DNA of 64,000 nt, taken from the NCBI GenBank assembly GCA_015680685.1, contig MNCI01030846.1:338779-402778 (forward strand), written 5' to 3'. The stretch comes from Gnetum montanum. Its lineage: Eukaryota; Streptophyta; Gnetopsida; Gnetales; Gnetaceae. Shown here in pieces: positions 32,167 through 45,947 of this stretch; the first letter of the stretch is position 1, and every line of letters begins with the position of its first letter. Made by a program: the position numbers and the translations under genes. The notes under the pieces were generated by a model, which was not told where the DNA came from, did no database searches, and saw only the letters and a program-made list of their open reading frames with translations.

Positions 32167-35100
32167 TGGTTGGTATTTTTAAGAGATGCAATGATTGAGA
32201 AAATGGAATATCACTTGGGAGGAGATGCTACAAAATCCTAAGAATATTCACCAACTAGTCAAGCAAAAAGTTTCAACACTAATGCAAATTAATGTAGAAT
32301 GCAAGAGGAAATTTTATTCAAACCACATTAGATCTAACAAACTAGATGTAGAAGCTCACTATCTCTCAATTGTTATTACCATCAAGTATTAAAATGCTAT
32401 CACCAAGCTTTACTTAGGTACTTATCATTTTAAAATTGAATGTGAAAGATATATCTAACTCCCTAAGAAGATTGCATTTGTAGGTTGTGTATATCAGAAG
32501 CCCTTGAAGATGAGTTACATATGTTTCTTTCATATGCTATGACTACCCATTTGAGACAACATTATATGTTACATATGTGTATAATATTTTGATGCTCCCA
32601 TTGGTGCTTGATCAATTGGTATAATCTATCTTTATTTTTCATGAAAATGTAATATCTTTCCAATAGAACCTATAGGTCTTTCAATGTAATAAAGCTTCAT
32701 TTAATTTTATTAAAGTAGTTTTTAACATCTCATTGACAATATATCATTTAAGTATAAATCAATACAACTAAAGAATAAACTTTTTGATTTGATTAGGTTC
32801 AAATAAGGGCATTCAAGTTTTGATGTAGGAAGTATGTTTAAGTTTCTAAATTCCAAATCTTCAAATTGCTAAATAGTAGGATTTGATGTAAGATTTAAGT
32901 TTACCTAGAACAAGGAATAACTAATAGAAACATGTTATAGTCATGGGATGTAGATGACTAGAGAGGTATGTAGAAGTGAAATTTTGCTTGTTATCAAATA
33001 AGAAACTATCAAGCCCTAAGAATCAACTAGTATGCTAACTTCTTCATCTCAAAAAAGAAATGAATTTCTTAATACACATAGAGAAGAATAAACAACATGG
33101 TGATGAATCATCCAAGGTCTACTCAATATAACATTTATATTTGAATGGTCTTTAATAGCCATAAATAGTGCAATCACTTACTAAAAAATATAATTTGATA
33201 ACTCCTAGAACATCCACTCTAATTCTATTAACAGAAAGCAAAGAAGATTTAGAGTTGGTGTACATGACCTATTTTTGAAGGCTACAATGCTCTATAATAG
33301 CCCACAAGATTATATTAAAATCTTTAGTGTCATCTACATGGATTGAAGGAATTGTTGTGTTATCAATTCTAATTAATATGTATATTGGAAGCTTTCTCAA
33401 GAAACATTTCATTGAATGTTTCTTGATGTTTTTCCTTTCAAATAAAATATGGTATGCATTATAATGAGGTATAAGTATGATAGATGATATGACATTTGGC
33501 TAAGTAGAAAGATATGTTGTGAAAGATTTTGTTCTTAAGTAACTCTTCTAAAGCTAATATGTGTTCTATTAAAGTTGAAATCATATTAAAAAGGAAGTGA
33601 ATTATTCTCTTTAATTTCATTATAATAACTATCTATTTGAAAGCACTCTTCTCTTCTCCCATAGTTTTAAGATGAACTAGTGGAAGCAGAATAGGCTGGG
33701 ATTGAACAGTTTGGGAAACAAGGGGATTTGAATAGATAGATACCTTTTTTCTTAGTTTGATTTTTAGTTTGCTTATTCTATTCACATGTAGCTTTGAATT
33801 TTCTTTTATATTGAGATAAGGAATCTTGTTAGCTTTTCACAAGAATAAGAATCTAATAAGTAGGAAGTGTAGATGTAAAGGAGTTAAGATTAGCTAAAAT
33901 AGATGCAAAAGAAATAGGAGTTGAAATGGATTGAGAAACAAGACCAACTAAATTCCTCATGATTGGATTTATGTTAGGATGATTTGAGATATAATGGTGG
34001 TTATTAGTAGAAATAAGTTGATGAGTAGGAATAAGAAAAGAGGAATAAAAATAATAACAATTCATAACAACTGATTATTGGTTGACACCATTTCATTATT
34101 GCTATTATGCAAATGGTACTAGCAAAGAAGAAGTCTAATTAATAACAAAAGATTGCTTAACACATAGTTAACTACTTGAGAAACTTAATTGATTGATCTA
34201 GGTTGTTACATCTAATTTTCTAGTTCACCATGAATCGATACTAAGTGTAGTTTTAACATTATCTCATTCGAATTTAAGCATCAAACTCCCTAAAGATAGC
34301 TTTAACATGCACATATCTAGCTCCTAGAGGCCTCCATAGACCATTACAACTCATAATCCAACTTATGAGCTCCATATTCGATGACCTTAGAAAAGTTAGG
34401 AAATCAAAGTTTTTCTTATTATTGGAGGTGGCATAAATTCTACATTAGTGTTCCCCCTCAACCATTAATGATACATCAATTATAGTCTTGGACCATACTA
34501 ACAATTTCACACATATCAAAATTCCATTTTGGTCTTAAATTTGACTTAGCAAGACTTCAAAAGGCTCATCAAAGATACTTTTGGGATCATAGGCTTCAAG
34601 TTTTGGCATTTGGGCAATTTGGCCCTAAGAACCCAAGACTAAAACTTTTTTAACTATTGTAGTGTTGCTAATGCTGATGTCACCATCAACATTAGGATCA
34701 CCACTATAAACATGTTCCTCAGTATTTCTAAGGCTCATCACAACGACATTTCTATCATATATTGTAAGTAATGAAAAATAATTAGAATATTGCATGCAAC
34801 TTTCTTGTAAAATATTCTACTCTAATCATCTAGGAGTGTCCCTTCTACATCTTGTTGAATAAATTTGTTAACCAAGTGCTTCCTTTTATCTTCTCATAGA
34901 CTTTTAAATCTCTATGGGAATACCATTTTTCCCAGGTTCTTTACATTCTAAATCTTCAATAGAAATTTTTATATTTTAAAGGAATAAACATAGTTTGTCA
35001 TTCCCATATTTGACTACATGCAATCTTACTCTATCCTTTGGAAATTCCTTGTTATGTAATTTATCTTTGAAAATAGCCTCTACATCACTTCAAAATATTT

Positions 35101-37465
35101 TAATAATGATGAAGATAAGAGAAGAGTGAATAAAAATGATAGAAAATATTGAGAACGTAATGAGTGCTACTGAGAATTAATAGTTTAATTTTTCATTAGA
35201 AAAATTTGAAATTCATGAAATCAATAGTTCATAAATGGAAACATTTTAGTTCTTTTCTTCATCAAAAAATTCATCATGAAGAAAGAACATGTCATGCTGA
35301 TTGTGTAATAAAAATATCATTGAAGTTGAGTACTATATTTTCTTGCAATGTCCTGTAATAAAGCATATTAAACATAGTTGTGATATTATTATTGCAAATT
35401 TGGTTGATTTCTTCTAAATGTTACCAAGAACTCATAGCATGTATATTTCTATGATCCAATAGACTTAAAGAGGATCTACATGCATAATAAAGTTTTAGTT
35501 TTAGTTTTAGTTTCACAAAATAAAAGAAATGGCCTTCAATTTATAAAATTGGATTATGATAATAAAACATCTTTTGAGAGTATGTTTGCCCAAAAAATTA
35601 GTTACATTCACCCCTAAATATTAATTTTTCATGTTTTAATAAAGAATCATTTAAACTTCTAAGTCCATTTTACAAAATTTTCATTAAAGAAAAGCAAGAT
35701 AAAAAGAACATATTAAGGTTTTTATCATATTTTTAAAAATAGTTTTAAACATTGTACCATACTTTCAAGTAGTTTATCCTTACACTAAAATCATCCAATT
35801 CGTTATTAGAATTTTTCCTACCAAAGAAGATCCTGACTTAGTATAATGCAAATGAACTCAATTAAAGGATTTCTTTGCTAAGGACTAGACAAGTTCAAAT
35901 CCTCTAAACCTTAACAAAAAGAAAGCTAAGGGAAAGTTGCATGAAGCATCCAATCTAGTGTAGAGGCATGTTGGGAGTAGTTTATATTACCTAGAATCTT
36001 TTATGACTTGGAAATTGCCATGTCGACTATGAACTTTTCATGTTGACTATGTGAGCTACCCTACATATAATATTTACAATTTGTTTTAGGTGGACAAAGA
36101 TAATATTTTCAACAAGCCCTACTAAAGGAATGCAACAAATTTTCTTCCCAAATAATTTTTTTCCCAGTGTGCAAAAAGCTTTATTCATAACATGATTTCT
36201 TCTGTGCAAGAATTTTTTTATGATGAGCATAATTTTGTTTAAACGCTTTCTTTAAAATAGTTGTAGAGTTGAATTTCAACACAATTTTCTTATGTTAAGA
36301 GAAAGAATTTCATTTACAAATATAAACAATAAAGATAACTCCACAGAGATTTTTTTCATCGAGCAAAATGTTCTATTCAAAAAATAATTATTTTTGAGCA
36401 TGAATATAATTTTTGAGAAGAAGAGATTTAAGAAGTATACAATTGATCACAAAGATTTATTCCCATGCAAAATGCTCTATTTAGAAAATGATTATGTTTT
36501 TCATAATTAGCATAATTTTTTAAAAAAAATATAGAGATTTAAGAAGTACAAAGTTCAATTAAAATACAAACAAAGATAAAAACTGTATATTTATAGGATT
36601 TACATTTGAATACATGACCTTTGCATTTTTAATAATGAACCTTACCATGAGATGAAAAAGTTGATTATGAAACTTATTGTTTAAAATTTATATTTACACA
36701 ATTTTAATGGTCATTGTAAAAAAAACATAAGAAAATGAAACTTTTTATTTAAAAAGTATATTTACATAATGTTCAAGGTCCCACCAATGGCCATAACAAA
36801 GACATGTAAGAAGAAGAGATTGACCGCAGGGAGTTTAATCAACTTTAGCGCATTGTATATATGTGATATAATGTGAATTTAAGAAAAAGAAAAAAAGACT
36901 TTATTGAAAATACTTGGAACCATGCATTATCTTGCACCAATAATATCACTAATAGATTGCACCACTGACATCCACACCAGTGCAATTCTACTGCAACCTT
37001 CAATGACTTGAAATATTTTTTGTAATGAAATTTAGTTTTACAAACAAATGCATGGAGTATTTCACAACTAACCACTAACATGATCACATCAACACCAAAA
37101 TTAATCCCATTTTAAAAGCTACAATGCATCCATGACTCTCCTACAATAAAATATTACTATAGAAAAAAGAAAAGATCACAATCTCACCTCCATTGCATTA
37201 TAGGACATGTTAAGTCACCTAACATACCTTCCTGAGATTGAAGAAACATGGAGGAATGATATAGATGGACAAGGTTACCATTTTTCCCATTAAGCAATTA
37301 CAAAGCCTATGATGTAGTTGGTAGGGGCATGGGTATGTATGATGTGAATTTCTTATTAATATACATGGATAATATGTCATCATGGTCATAGATGTGTTCC
37401 ATGTTGACATGAATGCATACTCATGCTGACGATGATGAACTGTGACTCGCATATGCTTGCATCTC
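32167..37465. other. AT-rich region without a recognisable gene
   Basis: No frame over about 80 codons carries a family signature. Minus-strand translation of 34,380-34,960 shows scattered coding-like fragments with many stops, probably very old transposon debris that I cannot name. A local repeat is at 36,168-36,590. Confidence 0.5.
36168..36590. repeat. Degenerate ~100-200 bp direct repeat, three copies
   Basis: The block GCAAAATGTTCTATT followed by TTTTGAGCATGAATATAATTTTT occurs near 36,168, 36,364 and 36,467 with heavy divergence. Confidence 0.5.
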
Positions 37466-40400
37466 CTATAAACTACACGGATGTGTAATGAGCATCCTCC
37501 CATAGTCCCAACTGGAAGGCACCCAAACTTTTTGGTAGGAAACAATTACTTGTGATTAGATGTAATTGGAAGGAAGAGGATCATCCAAAAGGCTGAAGAT
37601 CATCCTAAAGGCACTCAAACCTTCAGGAAGGAAATAACTACTCTGAGATTGTACCTTCCAGAAGGTAGAGGGTCATCCAATAGCAAGGTCTAGCTAAACT
37701 ATGATGAAGTACTACTAGCATCCTCCCACAGTCCCTACCAGAAGACACTCAAACCTTCTAGAAGGGAATAATTTCTCCAATATTGTGTGTTCTAGGATGC
37801 AATGAGTCATCTGATTGCAAATTCTAGCTAAACTACGAGGTAGTGCAACTAGCACCCTCTCGCAACTCCAACTAGAAGGCATCTATTCCTTCCAAAAGGA
37901 ATGAATTGCTTGTAATTTGATGCTACCATAAGGAAGAGGATCATCTAGAAGGTTGAAGATCATTTGGAATGCATTAAGACCTTCCAGTTGTGAATAATTG
38001 TTTAGATATTGTGGCTTCTAGAAGGTAGAGTATCATTTGATAGCAAGGTCTAGGTAAACTATGAGCACATCCTACTAGCACCCTCCCACAATTCCTATAA
38101 GAAGGCACTTAGACCTTCCAAAACGAAATAATTACTTCAAGATTATGGATTTTAGAAGGCACTAGGTCATCCAATTGAAAATTCTAGCTAAATTTGGAGG
38201 AAGTACGACTAGCACCCTCCTGCAGTCCCAACTGGAAGGTCCCAAATCCTTCCAAAATGAAACAATTACTTTTAATTTGATGCTACCAAAAGAAAGAGGG
38301 TCATCTGGAAGGCTAAAGGTCATCTAGAATGCATTGAGACCTTTCAATTGTGAATAATTACTTATAGATAATGGCTTTAATAAGGCAAAGGATCATCCAG
38401 CAACAAGGTCTAGCTAAGCTATAAGGAAGTGCTACTAGCAATCCTCTAGCAATCTCTATCTAACGGCACTTAGACCTTTCAAAAGGGAATAATTGCTATG
38501 AGATTATGGCTTCTAGAAGGCAGAGGATCATCTAGTCACAAATTCTAGCTAAACTATGAGGAAGCATAATGAAACCCCCCCACCCCCACTAGTAGTCTCA
38601 ACTGAAAGGTGTCCAATCCTTCTGTTAAGGAACAATTACTTATAATATGAGAATAGTGGAAAGAAAAATATCAACTTGAATGCCAAACATCATCCAAAAG
38701 GTACTTATACTTTCTGGAAGGAAAAAATTAGTCTGAGATTATGGCTTTTAGAAGGCAAAGGATCATTCAGTAGCAAGGTCTAGCTAAAGTAAAAGGAAGT
38801 GCTACTAGCACCCTCCTATAGTTCCTATCAGAAGACACTTAGACCTTCTAGCAGGGGAGAATTCCTCCATGACTAAGGCTTCTAGAAGGTAGTGGATCAT
38901 CCAGTTGCAAATTCTAGCTAAACTGCAAGGTAGTACAACTAACACCTAAGCACATTCCCAATTAGAAGACATCCAATCCATTTGGAAGGGAACAATCACT
39001 TGTAATTTTATGGTACCTAAAGAAAGAGGAACATCCAAAAGGTATGAAGACCTTTTGACTATGAATAATTTCTTGGAGACTGTGGTTATTGAAAGGAATA
39101 GGTCCATCTACCAATAAAGTCTAGGTAAACTACAAGTAATGCTACTAGCACCCTCTCACAATCCTTACCAAAGGCACTCAAACCTTTTGGAAGGGAACAA
39201 TTACTCTAAGATTATGGCTTCTACATGGTAGAGAGTCATCCGATTGTAAATTCTAATTAAACTACAAGGAGGTGCAACTAGCATCCTTCTAAGTTCCAAC
39301 CAGAAGATACTCAGACCTTACAGTAGGAAAAAAATTGCTTGTAATTTGAGGCTATTAGAAGGAAAAGTGTCATCCGAAAGACTAAAGATCATCTAAAAGT
39401 TACTCAAACCTTCCAAAAGGAAACAATTACACCAAAATTATGGCTTTTAGAAGGAAGATGATCATTTAGTAGGAAGGTCTCGATAAATTACTAGGAAGTA
39501 CTACTAGCACCCTCTTACAATTCTTACCAGAACACACTCAAACCTTCTAGAAGGGAATAACTACTCTGAGATTTTGGCTTCTGGAAGATAGTGGATCATC
39601 CAGTTGTAAATTCTAACTTAACTATGAGGAATTATGACTAGCACCCTCCTGCAATCCCAAATAGAAGGCATCCAATTGTTCCAAAAGAGAATAAGTACTT
39701 GTAATTTGATGCTACTAGAAGGAAGAGGGTTATTTGAAAGGAATTAAGACATTTTAGTTTAGAATAATTGCTTAGATATTATGGCTTCAATGAGGCATAT
39801 GATCATTTGATAGCAAGGTCTAGGTAAACTATGAGCATGTGCTACTAGCATCCTCCGACAAGCCCTACCAAAAGGCACTTAAACCTTCCAATAGGGAACA
39901 GTTACTCTATGATTGTGGCTTTCAGAAGGCAAAGGATCATCTAGTTGTAAATTCAAGCTAAATTGCAAGTGCAACTAGCACCCTCCCATCATTCTAATCA
40001 AAAGGCACTTAGACCCTCTAGTAGGAAACAACTGCTTATAATTGGAGGCTATTAGAAGGGAAAAGTATCATCTGAAAGGATAAAGATCATACGAAAGGTA
40101 CTTAGACTTTCCAGAAGAGAATAATTGCTCCAAGATTATTGCTTCTAGAAGGCAAAGGAACTTTTGACAACAAGGTCTAGGTAAATTGCAAGAAAGTGCT
40201 ACTAGAACCCTTCCATAGTTCCTACCGGAAGGTACTCAAACCTTATAGAAGGGAATAATTGCTTAGAGATTGTGACTTCAAAAAGATAGTGGGTCATTAG
40301 GTTGCAAATTCTAGCTAAACTATGAGGAAGTCCAACTAGCATCCTCTCGTAGTCCCAATCGAAAGCCATTCAATCCTACCAAAAGAAAACAATTGCTTGT

Positions 40401-40752
40401 AATTTAATATTACTAGAAGGAAGAGGATCATCCAAAAGGCATTAATACCTTCTAGTTGTAAATAATTGCTCAGAGATTGTGGCTTCCAAAAGATAGAGGA
40501 GTCATCTAGCAACAAGGTCTAGGTAAATTGCAAGAAAGTGCTACTAGAACCCTTCCATAGTTCCTACCGGAAGGTACTCAAACCTTATAGAAGGGAATAA
40601 TTGCTTAGAGATTGTGGTGTCTGGAAGGTAGAGGATCACCCCACAGCAAGGTCTAGGTATACTATGAGGAACTACTCCCTAGCACCCTTTGAAAGCTAAA
40701 GGGTCATCCAAAAGACATTCAAACCTTTTGGTATAGAATAATTTCTTAGAGT
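37466..40752 (+). repeat. Bipartite ~360-bp satellite array, about nine units
   Basis: The anchor GCAAGGTCTAG(C/G)TAAACTA recurs near 37,684, 38,044, 38,403, 38,774, 39,112, 39,472, 39,808, 40,168 and 40,513. Halfway between is a sister anchor GCAAATTCTAGCTAAACTA, so each unit is a roughly 134-bp plus a 226-bp related half. Words such as CTTCTAGAAGG and ACCCTCCCACA recur throughout. There is no open frame. The same repeat in reverse orientation is at 57,045-58,806. Confidence 0.85.
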
Positions 40753-42486
40753 TTCAAACCTACTCATAGTGTCTTACACTCCACCTGAACCAAACTTTTG
40801 AAATGTTTCATTCCTTCTGGTAGGCCAAAATTACAAGTTTATGTCTCCCTGATGGCCATTGTGACTTCCTAAACCCTAAAGTAACGTGATGGTTTGAATC
40901 CAATGTAACACAATGTTTAAATTAACATTCAACATTAATTCATAAATGAAAATCACATACTCTATCTAACAATAAAAATGAAAACGTTTATGATTCCTAT
41001 TGTCCTTCTTACGTTTCCTAGTTATCATACTTAACCTTCATCTACTAACTATTTGTAACTTTTCCAATTAAATGCTAAGTTTACAACACAAGTGATGGTA
41101 TTCCAAGAGATTCTTGTACCTTGGTGGTAATTTCTAGTCTTGGCTATTATACATATTTAGTATTTTTTTCATATCAGTAATTACCTTAATTTCTATTTCT
41201 TATATAACCTACTATACTTTTATGAAATACATGTAAGAAAGAGCTAGTACTCTTCCAATAGATAACCATATCTCTTGAGATCATTGCAATAGATGACAAG
41301 TAACATGAGGCTAAAGGTGAACCCATTAGATTAGTTTTTATGATTTATCAAACATGAAAACTTTTACAATTCTTAATTTCATAGTAAGGTTTCCAACTCA
41401 TCATACTTAACTATCATCTAATGACTATTCATAAATTTTAGAATTAAATACTAAGTTTACAATAGAAGTGTTGGTATCCCAAGAGGTTGTTCTTCCTTAA
41501 TTATGAATTTTTAGTTTTTGTTGTTATATGTTAAGGTTTTTTTAATATGCTATGGAGACTACAAGCTAATGCTACTCATGGCATATCACAATTCATGTAC
41601 TAAAGTCTTCCAAAAGGTTTCATGCCTTCTGATTGGTGTAAATTTCAAGCATTTTTTACCTTCCAAATGGTTTGACTATATCCTAGGTGAAATTACATGG
41701 AGACTGCTACTCTTAGTATCTCACACTTTTTGAAATGTAGGATAGTGCTACTTGCAAGCCCTTGTAGCCTATCCCATAAAGTATGACTTGCATTATAATA
41801 TGTGAATCATTGTATATATGTGACTTGCACAAGGTTGCATCACACAATATGAGGTAAAAACTAAAAATGACCTCAAACAATTTATTGCCTTATTTTATGC
41901 AAAGAAACTACTAGGAGGAATGCAAGCATGTCTAGGGAGTGAAGAGCATTGCTCATTGCATGAGTAATGAAGGTTAATATTTCCAAAGATATTTCCTTGA
42001 GAAGGTCAAGGGCTTGAAGATCTAACTCTACTAAATGTTAATACAATGTGTGAGATTTCTAAAAAAGTAAGCAATTTACTACATCATTTTGTGCATTTCT
42101 TTAGCAACCTAGGGAAAACTAAGCATTGCAAAGGAGTGAATAATATTGCATGAGTAATGACATTATCATTAAAGGCCAATCTTACTATGCTAAACAAATT
42201 GTACACTATGTAAGCCTTTTATAACAGTGATTGCTAATAAGGTACACTACTTGCTCTCATTTTAGTTAACTTATATTGTGTATGTGTTGAATGTGCTATC
42301 TAAAATATAGATATGTTGAATTTTTATTGTATAAAATCTTTGAAGAATGTGAGGAATACAAGAGCATGCTAGTTTTTGGGCAACTACATGATAGCAAGAA
42401 ATATAAAATCCCCTAGCTAGGCATTTGTCAAACGATTATATTTGATGGTCTTATTTCTATAATGATGCATTTTCTTGGATATATAG
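40753..42486. other. Non-coding stretch with a diverged direct duplication
   Basis: No gene signature. 40,981-41,166 and 41,356-41,540 are diverged copies (GAAAAC..., CATACTTAAC...CATCTA, CTAAGTTTACAA), about 375 bases apart. Near 41,600-41,730 there are fragments of the satellite vocabulary. Confidence 0.5.
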
Positions 42487-44290
42487 AGAAAGAGTAGATG
42501 ATTTTATTAAGGGTGAACAAAGGAATGAGATCTTTCCTTGCAATTTTTTGTATATAACAAAAAAAAATAGAAATGAACAAAGGAGACTCACTCATGAGCA
42601 AATCATTACACTAGTCACATAATGTAAGTTACTTACTACTCTTTTGTATTTATGTAATAATGTATTATAATACAAAAATGCACAATTTAGAGGAGTACAA
42701 CCCTTGTTTGAATATGTTTTTTTAATCCATTATCATTACTAGTATGGACCAAATGTTACCATAAGGATAGCACCCAAGGAAGGTAGAAAATGGAACAAGA
42801 TTGGAAGAAAGATTGGTTGGTAAGGTCATTTCATAGTTTGCTATGTGAGAAGAGCTAGTCATGTTTCATGTATTATATATAAAGAAATGAATCATATTGA
42901 CACATTAGGAGCTTATTGTCATGGCTTGCTCAGTTCCATGAACAATAAAAGAAACTCACAATCCATACACCTTTCTAGTGAGGTGCATCAGAAGATAGTG
43001 TATTTATAGAAAGAAGGATTACCAATAGATCTCATCCATGAGAGATATATAAAAGATCTTTTAAAGAGAGCATAGGAGTTCATGCTATCAAGAAAGAAGG
43101 ATATCTTTCTCACTAAAGAACACATATACAACATTTTCCAAAATGTAACCCCTAATTACAAGAAAATTGATCATGATAAAATCCATACTTGGCTTTGGTA
43201 CCAAACAACCAATGATTTTGTTTTCTTTTACTACAAAAAAGAGAACCAAGAACAAGGTGTCCCATTGATCACCAGGCTACAATCATCTTGGATGCTCAAA
43301 AGATGATAGCTTTATCTTAATGTAGTATCCTTGCAATGGATTCCACTTTTAACACTCACAAATATAGTGTAAGCTTCAATAATGGATGCTATTATTCCAT
43401 TTTAAAAATTATTTGTGAGATAGTAGAATTATACATTAACTAATTACAAATGTTTAGTTCTCTTTGTAGTTCCATCTTCATACCATGATGTCTTTTGATT
43501 CATATTATAATGGACTTCCAGTTGCATGAGTGATATCCTTAGGATGCACCGAAACTGATATAAGAGGTTGGCTTTTAGAGCTTCTTCAAAGAGACAAGGC
43601 TAAGCATCCTAATTCGATAGTAAATTCTTTCATGCTAGATGACTCAAAGACATATATGAATGTAGTGAGGTAACTTTTAAGGCATTCGGATACATACTTG
43701 AATCATGCTACCTTGGTTTGAGATATCTTAACATCTATTTAAATTTGATAATTTAATAGGTCTATTTTTGGGAGTAGAATTTTTTTTATGCATTTGGCAT
43801 ATTACGAGGACATGGAGGAAGAACTTGGCAACTAAAGTTAGAGATTCAAATAAGAGAAAAGCAATGAATGATCATCTTAATCATATTATGAATGAAAGTT
43901 AAATTGTTGTAGATGTTGTTGTTGAAATAGAAAAATTTATTGATAGGTTTCAAGAGAACTTAGAATTCATTAAATACTTAAAATAGTAGTGCTTAAATGG
44001 AGAAAAGTTTAGTGAGTTGTTATTCCTTAGTATCATTCCATAAAAGTTCATATTCACACTCATATACTCTTTGACCATTTGTTATTTGCTTATTTTTATC
44101 TTTAACCTTTTGTTTTCAAAATGTGGGCTTAAGCATTCCATGATGTTCCCCATGCACAACACACAAATAATGTTGTTGAGTCATATCATGAATTTTTAAA
44201 GGAAAAATTTTTAACATATATAAGAAATAGGAAATACTGAAGGATTGATTGGCTTATATGGAGCTTGACAAAGCTACAACTATATTATTT
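42487..44290 (+). pseudogene. Mutator-like (MULE/FAR1-type) transposase remnant
   Basis: Frames read in order on the plus strand. First is VDDFIKGEQRNEIFPCNF (about 42,500). Next is a segment with a CHG motif, LSSEVHQKI and a His-containing helix (42,780-43,080). Then comes the clean piece 43,082-43,306 (KDIFLTKEHIYNIFQ, HTWLWYQTTNDFVFFY). The catalytic-core-like FDSYYNGLPVA, with a TGA where Trp is expected, then DIRGWLLELLQ and SFMLDD lie at about 43,480-43,640. The C-terminal NNVVESYHEFLKEKFL and RIDWLIWSL lie at about 44,165-44,260. This is the layout of plant MULE transposases related to FAR1. Such proteins cut and rejoin DNA at the element ends. Many stops and shifts show it is dead. 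Confidence 0.65.
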
Positions 44291-45947
44291 GGAATAATTC
44301 AAGAATTAAAGCTATAGGTTATTTCATAAACAAGAAAGATAAAGATAGTGATCTTATATTAATGCAGTTCATGAAAAATAATGTGACCAGCATACTTTTA
44401 AGAATGGTGTAATTTGCATTTTGTTACGTGTCTCACAACATATAAATCAAATAGCGAGTAGCAACTAAAAAATATGAGACTTATTATTCTAGTTAAACTA
44501 TGAGAATAGAATTAATGTGCAACTTGTAGTTTTCTATAAAATGCAAGTCGTAGAACCTTGCATCATGGGGTAAAATATTAAAAAAATTAAATGAATTTGC
44601 TTGATTGTTATTTTCACTTTTACTTTCATTTTTAATTTCACTTGCACATAGCAAATACAAGGTGATAAGAAGCATCACAAAAGGCCACAGAGCAAGGCTA
44701 CAAAGGTACTAGCAAAAGATTTCATTTCAAAGCATTAAATTTCAGATGTTGAAAGAGCAATGAGCAGGAGGATAAATTAAACCACACCTCAATTCTAAAT
44801 TTATTATCTTTTTTCTCACACTAACGTTACTTGCAATAGTTTGCAATTTGATTAGATTCAGAATTCTATTTCAGATATAATTTTCTATTAAGGGATTCTA
44901 TGATTTAAGAAAGTTTGTTGAAAAGCATGCACCTTATCTTATTATATCTAGAATTAACCCATCTCTTATCAAATGTTGTATTAATTTTCTAGAAAAAGGT
45001 AATAGAGGAAAAATGGATTTTGTAAAAAAAGAGTCTTTTTTATATGAAATTTTGGATTATGAATAGTTTTATTGATAATATATATATATATATTAGTTTA
45101 TTTATATCAATTCATCTATCTACTGCAATTTTGTTATATTTCTTAACATCTTGCCAGGATTTTGTTTTCATGTTTGACTAAAATGATTGATGAAAATATG
45201 AATGGTTTTTAGGTTTTTGGTTTCTAAATTTTTTCCAATTTTATTTGTAAGGTCATTAATACTTTTTCATACATTTCTCTAGTTGTATTTTCTTTGGTTG
45301 TATTTCTTTTTATTAATTACTAAAGCCAATGTTGGGATAGGATACTGTAATTTCTAAAATTGCATTAATATTTCTTCTTAGAATCTAGATCTACATTCTT
45401 GGAATTATTAAACTTTGTATTTTTCCCCTTGGCATTGGCCCTAGGCATCTAGAATGCCCTTATTGGATCATTTTTTATTGCAAAAGGGGTTAAATGTAGA
45501 AAACACTGCACTAATTACTTCAAAACAAACATTTTATTTAGTTTTCAATGCACCATACTCTTCTAATTATGTTTATGGAAAAGTAGAAAACTTGATGTAA
45601 CTTATAGAACTATATGTAAACCTAAAAAAAAACTAAATCAGTAATACTAGTATGAAGCAGTCAATCTTTAATTCAATGAAAGATTAGAGGACAAGAAATC
45701 AAGCCTATTAATCAATTATATAACAATGGATGGAGAAAAAGTTGCATGCAAATTAAAAACCTTACCCAAGGAAGTTTATTGAAAACTAGGAAAACTAAAG
45801 GCGAACCTTTTCACATACATTGATAATATGATGCCAATCTAAGTAAATAAAATTATCCTAGAAAAGCTTAACCATTATTTCTCATTGCTAGATATAAGAA
45901 GTTAGCATTACTTGCCATACTTCATGAACCTATTAGTCTACTACATG
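44291..45947. other. AT-rich stretch without a gene
   Basis: Nothing recognisable in any frame. A TA microsatellite lies at about 45,077-45,094. The stretch runs up to the degraded edge of the next LTR. Confidence 0.5.

Noticed and set aside
33853-34065. 70-residue minus-strand frame rich in Asn, Ser and Ile
   Set aside because: Composition follows the AT-rich DNA and there is no conserved motif.
37466-40752. Regular repeats considered as a CRISPR array
   Set aside because: Units are ~360 bp, degenerate and contiguous, without unique spacers, and the context is a plant nuclear genome.
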